Notes under the pieces: generated by a model
Seen by the model: the letters and a program-made list of their open reading frames with translations, nothing else
The model's database searches: none
What the model was told of the DNA's origin: nothing
Shown: positions 1-9,348 of the stretch, piece after piece
How positions within the stretch are numbered: the stretch's first letter is position 1
How the letters are laid out: each line of letters opens with the position of its first letter
Program-made: the position numbers and the translations under genes
From: Methylobacterium soli
GTDB lineage: Bacteria > Pseudomonadota > Alphaproteobacteria > Rhizobiales > Beijerinckiaceae
Assembly (NCBI RefSeq): GCF_008806385.1
Contig: NZ_VZZK01000027.1
Location: 31,110-95,109 of the forward strand
Direction of reading: 5' to 3'
DNA: 64,000 nucleotides

Positions 1-1
1 G

Positions 2-1987
2 GTGCGCCTGTTCGACATCCCGGATCGCGAACGTCCGAAGGTGATGTGGAAATGGGAGTTCTGCAAACTGTTCCTGCAGCTTGAGAAGCACGGGTGTTTT
101 ACGCGCAGTCCGACCGACATGGACGATGCCGCTGTCGAGATCAACAAGACGGTGTCGAAGCTCGACTGCGCGCGGGTTGCCCCGCAGCGTAAGTCGCCCA
201 AGGCCCTGCCGCCAAAGCCCGACGCTAAGCCGCGAAAGCCGCGGGCGGGGATGGGCGAGTTCATCCGTAATCCGCCGTGCGGGCGGCAGCTCCTGCGTTG
301 GGTCTTAAAATTCGAGGAAGGCGAGCACGACCCTACGATACTGCGGGACGGGTACCGCTGGTCCGGCAACTTCGGGCTGAAGCTCGCGGTCGAGGCGTAT
401 GACCTGATGGTCAAGAGGGCGGTCGAATATGCTGGCGAGAACGCCCCACCCAAGTCCAGCCTGTACGACCTGCTCAAGGCTGACATCGAGGCCCTGAACA
501 CTGGTCGGGCGTCCAAGGACCTGCCGGTTGTCGCCTGTCCGTCGCGCGTCCGGTTCGACGAGGAGGTCGATGCACTCGACCCATTCCTCGTCGACATCGG
601 CCGAAAGACTCTGGAGAGCGCCAGGCGCAAGGCGGTCATGGTCGGTGAGGGCTTTGTCGTCGATAGGATCGGCCTGCGGGTCGAGCTCGATGAATGGGAA
701 GTCCCGCTGATGAAGCTGCTCGTGAAAGCGAGTATCTGGGAAACGTTGTCGAAGAAACTCCGCAAGAAGATCGAGCGGAGCCGTTGGTGGCTGAGCATCG
801 CGGTCGACTGCGCGAGCCGCGTCATCCTCGGGATGCGGCTGACGCAATCACCGCACGCCGATGGCGCCTTGACGACTTTGCACATGTGCTTCGTCGACAA
901 GAAGCCGTTCGCGGACGCCGTGGGTGCGCTCACCCCCTGGGACATGCGGACGGGCATCCTTGAGCTCGCGACGGACACAGGGGCAAGCTACTACTCCGAC
1001 GTCTTCCGTGCCGCCGTGTCGGACACGGGCGCAACCTTCAACAACCCGCCGACGGGGCTACCTTGGCTGCGCCCGTTCGTTGAGCGGTTGTTCGGCTCGG
1101 TACACACGCGGCTCGTGTCGCGGTTCACGGGCCGGACCTTCGAGAACGTCGTGGCCAAGGGCGACTACGAACCCGAGTTGAGGGCCAGCCTCAACCCTGA
1201 AGAGTTCGCCTGGGCGGTGGTCCGGTACGTCGTCGACGAGTACCATAACCGGCGCCACGAGGGACTAGGCGGGCGGACGCCCCGCAATGCGTGGGCGGAG
1301 ATGGCCGGCGCTTACGGGACTATCCCGGTGCCTGACCCTCACACGCTCAGGTGCAGCTTCGGTATCCCGCTGACACGCAAGGTCACGTCCGAAGGTCTGC
1401 GGGTGCTCGGAGTTCACTACCAGAGCGAGGAAATACAGCAGGCCCTGCGGGACGGGGTCGAGGAGATCAAGCTGCGCATCAACCCGCTGGACCTCGGGCG
1501 CGCCTCGGTTTGGGTCAACGGCGCTTGGCGCGAGGCGAAGTGCCGCCGGCGAGGTCTCGTCGGCGTGAGCCTTGAGACTTGGATTGCGACAGCAATGGAC
1601 CTGCGCCGCCGTTACGCCAACGCGGCCCGTATGAGCGAGCCGGTCGTGCTGGCGTCGATCAGGGCCATCGAGCAGATGAACAAGGCGGCGATTGCGCGGG
1701 CCGGCATCGGGGCGATCATCCCGTCCACGGAGACGGTGGAACGGGCCGAGGCCGACCTTACCCTCGGGTTCGTGTTGCCAGACGACGATGACGAGGAACC
1801 GTCGTCGCAGCACGGCGCGCCTGCCGACCTGTTCGCCGGGGTCATTCCCGTGGGCGGGCAGGCGCCGGACATGTCGGAACCAGCACCGACATCCCGCCCA
1901 AGGACGAGTAACCCGCGGCCAGTAAGTCCGCTGCCGCCCGATCCACCCGTCGACGAGGATGCCAGCGACGACTTCGAGATCGAGTGA
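2..1987 (+). CDS. tniA: TniA/TnsB-like DDE transposase, 5' end cut by window edge
   Basis: DNA-cutting and joining subunit of a Tn7/Tn5053-type transposon. An RNase-H-fold DDE core is visible: first Asp at about residue 269 in SIAVDCASR, second Asp at about 325 in LATDTGASYY, and Glu at about 361 in PFVERLFGS. The second Asp and the Glu are 35 residues apart, as in retroviral-type integrases. A basic N-terminal region (residues 60-85) and a C-terminal Mu-transposase-like segment flank the core; the last 60 residues are Pro/Asp-rich and could contact the ATPase. The frame is open to the window edge, so the GTG at base 2 need not be the true start. The gene ends 6 bp before the tniB ATG. Family assignment is firm; the exact transposon subgroup is not. 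Confidence 0.9.
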   Translation: MRLFDIPDRERPKVMWKWEFCKLFLQLEKHGCFTRSPTDMDDAAVEINKTVSKLDCARVAPQRKSPKALPPKPDAKPRKPRAGMGEFIRNPPCGRQLLRWVLKFEEGEHDPTILRDGYRWSGNFGLKLAVEAYDLMVKRAVEYAGENAPPKSSLYDLLKADIEALNTGRASKDLPVVACPSRVRFDEEVDALDPFLVDIGRKTLESARRKAVMVGEGFVVDRIGLRVELDEWEVPLMKLLVKASIWETLSKKLRKKIERSRWWLSIAVDCASRVILGMRLTQSPHADGALTTLHMCFVDKKPFADAVGALTPWDMRTGILELATDTGASYYSDVFRAAVSDTGATFNNPPTGLPWLRPFVERLFGSVHTRLVSRFTGRTFENVVAKGDYEPELRASLNPEEFAWAVVRYVVDEYHNRRHEGLGGRTPRNAWAEMAGAYGTIPVPDPHTLRCSFGIPLTRKVTSEGLRVLGVHYQSEEIQQALRDGVEEIKLRINPLDLGRASVWVNGAWREAKCRRRGLVGVSLETWIATAMDLRRRYANAARMSEPVVLASIRAIEQMNKAAIARAGIGAIIPSTETVERAEADLTLGFVLPDDDDEEPSSQHGAPADLFAGVIPVGGQAPDMSEPAPTSRPRTSNPRPVSPLPPDPPVDEDASDDFEIE

Positions 1988-1993
1988 GGTGAC

Positions 1994-3085
1994 ATGACGA
2001 CCCAGAATGAAAGCCTTGCCGCGGCGAACCTTTCCAGACTCCGCGACAGCCTGGGGAGCGCCGCCCTCGACCGAGTCAGGACGATGGAGTTGATCAAGCG
2101 GAAGCGCTTGAAAACAAGCAGGGACGAGGATCTGCGCGACCGAACAGGCGAACTGCTCGAAGGGCTCGTCACCCGCTTCGATCCGGAGTTGGCCGGGGAT
2201 GCCGATAACCGGATCGAGGCCCGGGCCCTGCTCGTTCTCGGGGAGACCGGTGCGGGGAAGAGCTGGACGCTGCGACGCTTCTTCGCCGAGCATCCGTCTT
2301 TCCCAGGCTACGGGCGGCTGAAGAGCGACTGCCCGCTGATCACTGTGTCCGTGAAGCCGCCCTGTACCTTTCTCGCCCTCGGGCGCCAGGTCGCTGCCCG
2401 TACAGGTTATCCCATCGAAGGAAAGCTTGAGGCGCACGCGATCTGGGACCGCGTTTATCAAAGGCTGCAGTTCCGCGGGATCTTCGGCGTGCATTTCGAC
2501 GAGTTGCACAATTTCGTCCGCACGGCCAACAAGAACGACCGCCAGGAGGTCCAGAACATCATCAAGACGCTGATGAACATGACCGATTGGCCGGTCTTCG
2601 TCGTTGTGTCGGGGCTGCCGATGCTGAAGGAGTTCGTGGAAGAGGCATGCGAGGACCGGCGACGCCTGAGGGTGGTCCATTTCGCACGGCTGGCGTCCCC
2701 GGACGACAACGCGAAGATCAAGGCGGTGCTCCGGGCATTGGCCACCGTCGCTAATCTCACCTTGTCCAAGGAGACGGTCGACTTCATCGTACCTCGGTTG
2801 ATGCACGCAGCCCTGTACGCCCTCGGTACGTGCATGGAGCTGATGCACGAGGCCATCGACGGAGTCCTGCGCAAGGGTAAGCGCGAACTCGACGCCATCG
2901 CCTTTGCGAACGCCTACGCCGCCCGAACGGCATGCCACGCAGCCGCCAACCCGTTCCTCGTAGGCAATTGGTCCAGCCTCGATTGCTCGAAAGTCCTGAT
3001 GCGCGATGCGGATACCAGCATCGTACGGACAGGGGCGGACCCCGTCGGGGTTGCCGCGGCTTCGCCGGGAGGGACGTCGCGTTGA
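1994..3085 (+). CDS. tniB: TniB/TnsC-like AAA+ transposition ATPase
   Basis: ATP-dependent target-site regulator that bridges transposase and TniQ in Tn7-like elements. Walker A is GETGAGKS (residues 83-90) and Walker B is GVHFDELHNF with D169 and E170. The roughly 363-residue length fits TniB/TnsC. The start is the ATG 6 bp after tniA (after GAGGTGAC). The end overlaps the proposed TTG start of tniQ by 3 bases, so the three genes look translationally coupled. It lacks the long extensions of Escherichia Tn7 TnsC, which favours the TniB side of the family. Confidence 0.9.
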   Translation: MTTQNESLAAANLSRLRDSLGSAALDRVRTMELIKRKRLKTSRDEDLRDRTGELLEGLVTRFDPELAGDADNRIEARALLVLGETGAGKSWTLRRFFAEHPSFPGYGRLKSDCPLITVSVKPPCTFLALGRQVAARTGYPIEGKLEAHAIWDRVYQRLQFRGIFGVHFDELHNFVRTANKNDRQEVQNIIKTLMNMTDWPVFVVVSGLPMLKEFVEEACEDRRRLRVVHFARLASPDDNAKIKAVLRALATVANLTLSKETVDFIVPRLMHAALYALGTCMELMHEAIDGVLRKGKRELDAIAFANAYAARTACHAAANPFLVGNWSSLDCSKVLMRDADTSIVRTGADPVGVAAASPGGTSR

Positions 3086-5076
3086 GCCTGCACCCAGCCG
3101 TCGAATTCGGGGCTGGCGAGACACCCCCGAGCTTCGCTTCGCGTCTCGCGTGCCGCAGCGGCGTCCCAAACGCCCGCGTGTTCTGCTCGGAAATGGGAAT
3201 TGGTTTCGCGGGTATCGTGGCGGGCCGCGAACCAGCGCTGGCTTCGCTCGCGAGGCTGGTGGAGATGGACGTGCGCCTCCTCCGCGACCAAGCCATCGTG
3301 GCGGCGGAACCGGGATACCGGCTACGCGGCCAAGACCTCGCCCGTCACTCGCTCGCGCGCACCCGCGTCCGCATATGCCCGCTCTGCCTGGCGGAGGACA
3401 TCCAACGGTCCTCCCATCCTCCCGCGTCCTCGGCTTACGGTCGCGCCACTTGGTGCGTAGCGCATCTCCGCACCTGCGACGTTCACGCGGTTGCGCTTCT
3501 CGAACTCGATCCGCCCCTCGGTCGGGCGACGGCCAACGATTTCGCGGCGGTCGCCGCCCGCCATATCGATGGCCTTGGAGCCATGGCGGACGCTGCCCAG
3601 CGGCGGGAGGTCTCCGGCCTGGAGAGGTACCTGTTGGCGCGCCTCAACGGCGAGGCGACGTCGGCGCCCTGGCTCGACGAGATGCCGTTCCACGCTGCGG
3701 CAAAGGTCTGCGAGATGATCGGGGCGGTGGCGACCTACGGCCGCCGAGCGAACCTGAACCGGCTCGGCGAGGACGATTGGCACGTCGCCGGGGCGCGCGG
3801 TTACGCCATCGCCTCAGGCGGCCCGTCCGTGGTCGACAGGTTCCTGACCGACCTGCGGCTCTCGCACAAGGAGGGCTGGCTGGTCGCGAATGGTCCGACC
3901 GCCTGGTTCGGTCGCCTTTATCAGTGGCTGGCGCACTACAACGAGAACCCTGCTTACGACGGACTCCGCCAAGTGGTCTCCGACAATTTGATCGGGAACG
4001 TGCCGCTGGCCCCGGGTGAGCGGCTGTTCGGCAAAGCGGTCACCGTGCGGAAGCTCCATTCCCTGCGCACGGCCTACCTGGAGACGGGCCTTCACCCCAC
4101 CCGATTGCGGAAGGTGCTGAGTTTCACCGGGCACATCGCGCCCGACCACTCCGCCCTCTCAGACCATGCGGTCGTCTTCGACGCGGCCGCGACCGCCGGG
4201 CTTCTGGGGCGGTTGTCGACGGCGCTGACCTTCCTTGAGCTCGGACCCTATCTCAACACCAACCGCGTTCAGGCGAAGCTGCTCGTGGAAGCCGGCTTCA
4301 TCAAACCTGTCGTCGACGGGGCGGACGAGGAGGTCGGCTGGCGATGTTACGCGCGGGAAGATGCCGACGCGTTCCTCGACGCCCTGAACGCGAAGGCGGA
4401 AAGTGTCGAGCTCATACCCGAAGGGGCCGCATGCATCCTGGACGCCGCCAAGCGGGCCTGCTGCCATTCCCGGGAGATCGTGAGCTTGATCCTGGGCGGC
4501 CAGCTCGCCTGGGTCGGCCGTCAACGGGCAGAACGCGGATACGACGCAATCCTCGTTCAGGTCGGCGAAGTGCGCAGGCACGTCCGCGGCCGTGACCTCG
4601 ACGGCATACCGCTGAGCGCGGCCTATAAAGTGCTCCGAACGAATTGGAGGGTTCTGAATGCCTTGGTGGACAACGGCATTATCGCCACGTCGATCCAGCG
4701 TCACCCTGTGAACCGGGCGCCGCTGGCGGTCGTCTCGCACGAGGAACTCCGACGGTTCCAGGATACCTACGTCTCGCTGGTGGCCTTCGCCGAGGAGCTC
4801 GGCGTCCACCACCTCAAGCTCAAGCGGGCATTGGCGGAACGGGGCGTTCATCCTGAACTGGCGCCGGACCGTTTCCACGCCAGCTTCTATCGGCGGGAGC
4901 TAGTGACGGGGTTGGCGGCGGACCCCGAACGGTTGGGGCGAAACCGGATCAGCCGTGGCCCGTCGAGGTCGAGGCATCCCGGCCGCCTTGAACATCCGAC
5001 CCCGTCCGCAAGGGCGCGTTCCTGCCCGGAAGTCTCGTCGCCGGCGAAGCGGGGCTGTCGTCCCGGCTCCCGATGA
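3082..5076 (+). CDS. tniQ: Large TniQ/TnsD-family target-selection protein
   Basis: TniQ proteins choose the target site for Tn7/Tn5053-type transposons. The N-terminus (PAVEFGAGETPPSFASRL) matches the start of the TniQ domain, and a zinc-knuckle is visible: C99-x2-C102 (CPLC) and C125-x2-H128 (CVAH). I chose the TTG at 3082, overlapping the tniB stop, because the TniQ domain begins at once; starting further upstream would overlap tniB by 150 bases. At about 664 residues it is longer than short TniQ proteins and closer to TnsD-type proteins, with about 500 residues of helical sequence after the zinc knuckle that may contain the DNA-reading part. The TTG start is inferred. Confidence 0.85.
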   Translation: MSLHPAVEFGAGETPPSFASRLACRSGVPNARVFCSEMGIGFAGIVAGREPALASLARLVEMDVRLLRDQAIVAAEPGYRLRGQDLARHSLARTRVRICPLCLAEDIQRSSHPPASSAYGRATWCVAHLRTCDVHAVALLELDPPLGRATANDFAAVAARHIDGLGAMADAAQRREVSGLERYLLARLNGEATSAPWLDEMPFHAAAKVCEMIGAVATYGRRANLNRLGEDDWHVAGARGYAIASGGPSVVDRFLTDLRLSHKEGWLVANGPTAWFGRLYQWLAHYNENPAYDGLRQVVSDNLIGNVPLAPGERLFGKAVTVRKLHSLRTAYLETGLHPTRLRKVLSFTGHIAPDHSALSDHAVVFDAAATAGLLGRLSTALTFLELGPYLNTNRVQAKLLVEAGFIKPVVDGADEEVGWRCYAREDADAFLDALNAKAESVELIPEGAACILDAAKRACCHSREIVSLILGGQLAWVGRQRAERGYDAILVQVGEVRRHVRGRDLDGIPLSAAYKVLRTNWRVLNALVDNGIIATSIQRHPVNRAPLAVVSHEELRRFQDTYVSLVAFAEELGVHHLKLKRALAERGVHPELAPDRFHASFYRRELVTGLAADPERLGRNRISRGPSRSRHPGRLEHPTPSARARSCPEVSSPAKRGCRPGSR

Positions 5077-5097
5077 TGGAAACGGTCACCGGACGCC

Positions 5098-5418
5098 TCA
5101 CCAGCGGTCGACGCCGTCTTCGTCGTGGTATGCTCGCGCCGGATTGAGGCCGGACGCGAGACGGCTCAGGTCGCCGTCTCCATCGAGATCATCGAACCCG
5201 CAGTCAATCAGGCTCGCCGACGCGAAGGCCTCCTCCGCTCCCAGGGCGTCGTCCGCGTCGTCGATCCCGCGGAGGAGCGCTTCGAGTTCCCGGTGGTCGC
5301 GCGGGCGGATGCGCCGCCGGTGGTCCCCGGATGCACCGCGGGCACGCCTCGTGGCGAGGGGCGCCCGTCCGGGCTTGTCGGCGGCGGTCAAAGCGAGCGT
5401 AGACTTGCGGATTGCCAT
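5098..5418 (-). CDS. Hypothetical protein, 106 aa, basic N-terminus and acidic C-terminus
   Basis: I do not recognise this family. The first 45 residues are Arg-rich and the last 60 are acidic (DDADDALGAEE, DDLDGDGD). A good AAGGAG ribosome-binding site lies 9 bp before the ATG, which supports the gene being real. It lies 67 bp downstream of the ParA-fold-like gene on the same strand, so the two may form an operon. It converges on tniQ with a 21-bp gap. No membrane segment or signal peptide is visible. Confidence 0.55.
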   Translation of the reverse strand: MAIRKSTLALTAADKPGRAPLATRRARGASGDHRRRIRPRDHRELEALLRGIDDADDALGAEEAFASASLIDCGFDDLDGDGDLSRLASGLNPARAYHDEDGVDRW

Positions 5419-5485
5419 CTGACATCACTCCTTGGATCTTGCTGAAGACGGTCGTTTTCGCCGCCACTATGCGGCGCCGCGGCAA

Positions 5486-6385
5486 TCAGGCGGGGTTGCT
5501 TCTGCGGACGGTGGCGGTCCGGTGAACCAGCTGGCGCGCCCGGTCCCGGGGCGGGCATGAGGGACGGATCTCGCGCCGTTGCGCCGACGGCAGCCGGGTC
5601 GGCCGGTCCGGCTCGACGTCACCATGCTCCAGGCTCTCGAAGACGCTGGCGAGCCCGATGAGGCGGTCACTGATTTCCCGGTCGCGCGGCAGGATGCGGG
5701 AACTCATCAGTTGGGTGAGGGTCGCGGCCTCGATGCGCCGGGCGCTTGGCTCTGCGGCGGCCGCCAGGGCGAGTGCGGCGAGGAGGATGCCGATGCGCCG
5801 GTGCTCGGCATTCGGCGAGCCCGTGCATTGGGAACCCTCGTGCCTCCTGTCGAAACGCGGCATCATGACCGGCAAGGCCCGGGCGGCAAACGGGAGCGCG
5901 GGCCCTTGGGAGGACATCAGCATCGCTTGCGTTCGGAGGACCGTCTGGGAGGAGTAGGCCAGGAACCACGGGACCGCGGTCGCGGCTGGTGCGTCCCGTG
6001 CGTTCAAGTCCAGCGCGAGCCCGTGGGACTTCGCCGGTTCGGGCTCGAAGCGGGCGGAACGCAGGGCACGGGCCGCAGCGGGGTGATCGCGCCCGACCAC
6101 GATGGCGACATCAAGCCTGGCCGTCACCGTGCCGTCGCGCAAGGACGCCAGGGGTAGGACCGCGACGGTATCGGCGCCTCCCCGGGCGTCGTCGAGCAGC
6201 CTGCACAGACCCGCCACGTCGGTCCAGGCAACATCGACAGCGAGGCCGTCCCGAGCGCCCAGTTGGTGGGGCGGCAGCGTCGACCCGACGGCCACCGGCG
6301 CGCCAAGTTCCGCGAGGCCGCTCGCAATCATGAGGGCGCTTTCCATGCCCCCGACGTCATCCGAGAAAACACCCAGCCGCATCAT
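5486..6385 (-). CDS. ParA-fold-like protein with degenerate P-loop
   Basis: The N-terminus (residues 1-35: a beta strand, a Gly-rich turn SDDVGGMES, then an alpha helix ending LAELGAPVAV) has the layout of ParA/MinD/CobQ proteins, but the Walker A lysine is absent. ATP hydrolysis is therefore doubtful. The C-terminal 80 residues are basic, Arg/Pro-rich and probably disordered. A GGAAGGG ribosome-binding site precedes the ATGATG start. The product at 25053-26042 has the same N-terminal plan and also lacks the lysine. The ParA-fold call is inferred from the pattern only; function is unknown. Confidence 0.5.
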   Translation of the reverse strand: MMRLGVFSDDVGGMESALMIASGLAELGAPVAVGSTLPPHQLGARDGLAVDVAWTDVAGLCRLLDDARGGADTVAVLPLASLRDGTVTARLDVAIVVGRDHPAAARALRSARFEPEPAKSHGLALDLNARDAPAATAVPWFLAYSSQTVLRTQAMLMSSQGPALPFAARALPVMMPRFDRRHEGSQCTGSPNAEHRRIGILLAALALAAAAEPSARRIEAATLTQLMSSRILPRDREISDRLIGLASVFESLEHGDVEPDRPTRLPSAQRREIRPSCPPRDRARQLVHRTATVRRSNPA

Positions 6386-6731
6386 CGTCTCAGCCCTTCC
6401 CGCGGTTGATTCCGTATTTCGAGAACTATCGAATTATATGGCGGGTCTAAGACCTTGTCGATCCGGGCTTGCTGGCAAAGCGCTGGAAAGGACAGACTTG
6501 GTTACGAAATCCCTGGTGTTCTCGTTCTAAGGGTCTGATGTCGCGCAATTCGCGGTACTAGTACCCTTCCGCCTCGCAGCATAGGGAGCAGAGGGTGAGC
6601 CGTCGCAAGGCACCAAGACTTGCGCCTCACTTCAAAAACTCGTTGCGAGAGCAATTAATCTCGTTGGGCGCGGCGGCGAAGGCGGTCATCGCGTTGGTAG
6701 ATGCACTTCCTTCCCGACGGAACGCGCGAAT
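6386..6731. other. Gene-free gap with dyad elements
   Basis: I see no convincing gene. The gap is noticeably richer in A/T than its flanks. It contains a TTCGA-N6-TCGAA dyad at 6418-6433, just upstream of the ParA-like start, and a perfect 12-bp palindrome at 6554-6565. It probably carries the promoter of the minus-strand ParA-like gene. Confidence 0.5.
6554..6565. promoter_or_regulatory. 12-bp perfect palindrome
   Basis: GGTACTAGTACC is a perfect palindrome in the A/T-enriched gap between the ArsR-type gene and the ParA-like gene. It could be an operator for the adjacent ArsR-type regulator, whose family binds short dyads. Palindromes of this length also occur by chance, and no second copy was seen nearby. 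Confidence 0.25.
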
Positions 6732-7037
6732 TCAGGCGTCGACGCCTTGACCGACACCGCCGTGAGTTGCGGCCAAGTAGCTCACGAGCGCCTGCAGCGC
6801 GGGATGGATGGCGCGGCAAATCAAAGTAGTACCCCGCCGCTCCTGCGAAGCGAGGCCCGCCTCCATGAGGCGATGCAGATGATGGGATAAGGTCGAGGCA
6901 CTCCGGATCCCAGCCTCATCTTGGAGGGATCGGACCGGCATCCCCGACGCCCCTGCACGAACGAGGATGAGGTAGACCTCCAGACGTGTCGGGCTGCCGA
7001 GGGCCTCGAATTGCTTGGCGGCGAGTTCGACGTTCAT
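6732..7037 (-). CDS. ArsR-family winged-helix transcriptional regulator
   Basis: Small DNA-binding repressor of about 101 residues. The sequence FEALGSPTRLEVYLILVRAG is the typical ArsR first helix pair, and STLSHHLHRLMEAGLASQERRG is the recognition helix and wing. The metal-binding cysteine box (ELCVCDL) of metal-sensing ArsR proteins is missing: the equivalent stretch is MPVRSLQDEAGI. The ligand is therefore probably not a metal bound there, or it responds to a protein or redox signal. Start chosen at ATG 7037; a GTG at 7046 is also possible and neither has a clear ribosome-binding site. It lies 57 bp downstream of the membrane hybrid kinase on the same strand. Confidence 0.85.
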   Translation of the reverse strand: MNVELAAKQFEALGSPTRLEVYLILVRAGASGMPVRSLQDEAGIRSASTLSHHLHRLMEAGLASQERRGTTLICRAIHPALQALVSYLAATHGGVGQGVDA

Positions 7038-7103
7038 CGACGGCACATTCGCAGTGCCGGCGGTCCGGTCAAGATCCGGCCTCCAAATAGCGCCCCCGAC
7101 TGC

Positions 7104-9248
7104 TTAGGCCGAAAGGCGTGACTTCTTGCGTCCTGATATTGCCTTCATGGCGCGTGCGACTTGCTCGGCCGAGTACGGCTTGCGCACGAGCTCGAAGCCG
7201 TGACTGTCGTCCCGGGCCAGCACGTGGCTGTAGCCGGAGGTAAGGATCACCGGTAGCTCGGGATGGAGTTCCCGTAGCCGCTTGGCAAGCTCGATCCCGC
7301 CCATGCCGGGCATGACCACGTCCGAGAACACCGCGTCGAAGCGGAAAGGCACCGCCTCGATCTCCGCGAGCGCCGCCTCGGCCGACTGCGCCAGCACGGT
7401 GCCGTAGCCGAGGTCGAGCAGGATCTGGGTGCAGAAGCGACCGACCTCGATGTTGTCCTCCACCACCAGGATGCACTGGTCCGCGCCCTCGACCTGAGGA
7501 CCTTCCGGCGCCTCCTCCTTTCTCGCCGCGTTCGCTTCCGCATCCACCCGGGGCAGGTACAGCGTGAAGGTGGTGCCTCGCCCGACGACGCTCGCCACGT
7601 CGACGTCGCCGCCCGACTGCTTGGCGAAGCCGATGACCTGGCTCAAGCCCAAGCCGGTTCCCTTGCCGACCTCCTTCGTGGTGAAGAACGGCTCGAAGAT
7701 CCGCTCGATCTGCTCCGCAGCGATGCCGGAGCCGGTGTCGGTGACCGCCACCGTCACGAAATGGTGCGAAGCGCCCGCATGGCCGCGGATGGCCGGCTTG
7801 GACCTGTTGCAGGCGAGGGCGATCGTGAGCGTGCCTTCGCCCTCCATGGCGTCGCGCGCGTTCACCGCAAGGTTCACCAGCGCCGTCTCGAACTGGCTAG
7901 CGTCGGCCCGCACAAAGCATGAGCTCTCGGGCAACTGCGTCAGGATGCGGATGCGTGCGCCGGTCAGGGAATCGAGCATGCTCGCCACGCCCGAGAGACG
8001 CTCGCCGGCGTCGAACACCTCCGGCTTGAGGGCCTGTCGACGGGCGAAGGCGAGCAGTTGCGCCGTCAGCTTCGCGGCCCGATCCACGGTGTCGGAGACC
8101 GCGTCCATGTAGCGGGTGCGCCGCTCCTCCGGCAGGTCGGGCCTGCGCAGGAAGTCGACCGACGAGCGGATGATCGTCAGCAGGTTGTTGAAGTCATGCG
8201 CGACGCCGCCGGTCAATTGCCCGATGGCCTCCATCTTCTGGGCCTGCACGAGCGCGTCTTGGGCCAGAGCAAGGTCGCGGGTCCGCTCGGTGACCCGCTG
8301 CTCCAGCGTATCGTTCATGCCCCGCAGCACGTCGTGGAGATGCCGGTCGGTGACGGCCCGCCGGTCGACGTTGCGCGCCAGGCGGGTGGTCAGGCCCGCG
8401 AGCCAGAGCGCCAGGACGATGACGAGGAACGCCGTCCCGGTCTCGGCCTCCAGCAGGCCGGCACGGACGGCATGAAGTTCGAGCAGGCCGAGAAGAAGCG
8501 GCGCGAGCACGGCCGCGGGTAGCAGGTGCCGCGTCAGCGCCCCGGCCTCGCCGCCGCCGAGCGCGGTCGCGATCCAAGGCAGGTTGGGTCGGCTGAGCAG
8601 CACGCCGAGCGACAAGGCACCCAAGGTCACGGCGGTGATAAGCGCCATGCGGGAGAACGGTCCGCCCTGGTGGAAGGCGCCGAGGCCGTAGGCGTAGCCG
8701 AGCCCGCCCACCGCCGCGATGACAAAGGCGCCCAGGGCTGCGAGGCTCCCGAGGTGGCGCAGGCGGCGATTGCCGGTATCCTGAAGAAGTAGGGCCGCAG
8801 CGGTTCCGAGGATGCCGGCCGCGGTGGCGAGGGCCATGCCACTGCCGGCCTCCAGCTGGCGGAACACCAGTCGTTGGACCCAATCGTCGAGGCGGAAGCT
8901 GCCGGGGATGAGGTATTGCAGCCCTCCGCCGAGGGCGAGGGCCGCGGCGGCAACGGCAAGCCACCGGCTCGCGCAGCGGCTCGTCTTCGACCTTCTCATC
9001 CGCGTGGCGAGCAGCAGCGCCGTCCCGAGCAGGAGGCAGGCGAACGCGGTCAGAGCGACCATCGGCGGCTGACCTGGAAGGAGTCTCCGCATGGCCGGCA
9101 CGTCGAGCCGCCAACCGACGAGAACCGTCAGGGACGTGCCGGTTCCGAGAAGGGCGAACGCCCGCGAAATCCATCGGGCCCTGGCGGCGGCTCGTTTCGG
9201 CTTGGACGTCGTCGCGCTGGGGAGGACGGTCCGGACGGGCTCAGCCAT
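7104..9248 (-). CDS. Membrane-bound hybrid histidine kinase/response regulator
   Basis: Sensor kinase of about 714 residues. The first 290 residues hold roughly eight hydrophobic segments, an integral-membrane sensor of no type I recognise. A short coiled coil follows (TLEQRVTERTRDLALAQDAL), then the HisKA helix with phospho-His at about 351 (VAHDFNNLL), an HATPase domain (N box NLAVNARDAM, then DTGSGI and GKGTGLGLS), and a C-terminal receiver (VVEDNIEVGRF, FDAVFSDVVMPGMGG, SGYS, RKPYS). All key residues appear present. The architecture resembles the LOV kinase directly upstream on the same strand (100-bp gap), and the kinase-receiver halves may be paralogous. The final output partner is not visible. 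Confidence 0.88.
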   Translation of the reverse strand: MAEPVRTVLPSATTSKPKRAAARARWISRAFALLGTGTSLTVLVGWRLDVPAMRRLLPGQPPMVALTAFACLLLGTALLLATRMRRSKTSRCASRWLAVAAAALALGGGLQYLIPGSFRLDDWVQRLVFRQLEAGSGMALATAAGILGTAAALLLQDTGNRRLRHLGSLAALGAFVIAAVGGLGYAYGLGAFHQGGPFSRMALITAVTLGALSLGVLLSRPNLPWIATALGGGEAGALTRHLLPAAVLAPLLLGLLELHAVRAGLLEAETGTAFLVIVLALWLAGLTTRLARNVDRRAVTDRHLHDVLRGMNDTLEQRVTERTRDLALAQDALVQAQKMEAIGQLTGGVAHDFNNLLTIIRSSVDFLRRPDLPEERRTRYMDAVSDTVDRAAKLTAQLLAFARRQALKPEVFDAGERLSGVASMLDSLTGARIRILTQLPESSCFVRADASQFETALVNLAVNARDAMEGEGTLTIALACNRSKPAIRGHAGASHHFVTVAVTDTGSGIAAEQIERIFEPFFTTKEVGKGTGLGLSQVIGFAKQSGGDVDVASVVGRGTTFTLYLPRVDAEANAARKEEAPEGPQVEGADQCILVVEDNIEVGRFCTQILLDLGYGTVLAQSAEAALAEIEAVPFRFDAVFSDVVMPGMGGIELAKRLRELHPELPVILTSGYSHVLARDDSHGFELVRKPYSAEQVARAMKAISGRKKSRLSA

Positions 9249-9348
9249 TCCGGACCGTCCTATGAGATCCCGCCGCGTGTTCGTCCATCGTCACCCAGTC
9301 CTTCGGTCGTTCGGTCGTCACCAGCCCGGCGGAAACCAACCCCATCGC

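Noticed and set aside
1265..3169. Long minus-strand open frame opposite tniA and tniB
   Set aside because: High-GC shadow of the real genes; no domain, no start signal, Arg/Gly/Pro-rich text.
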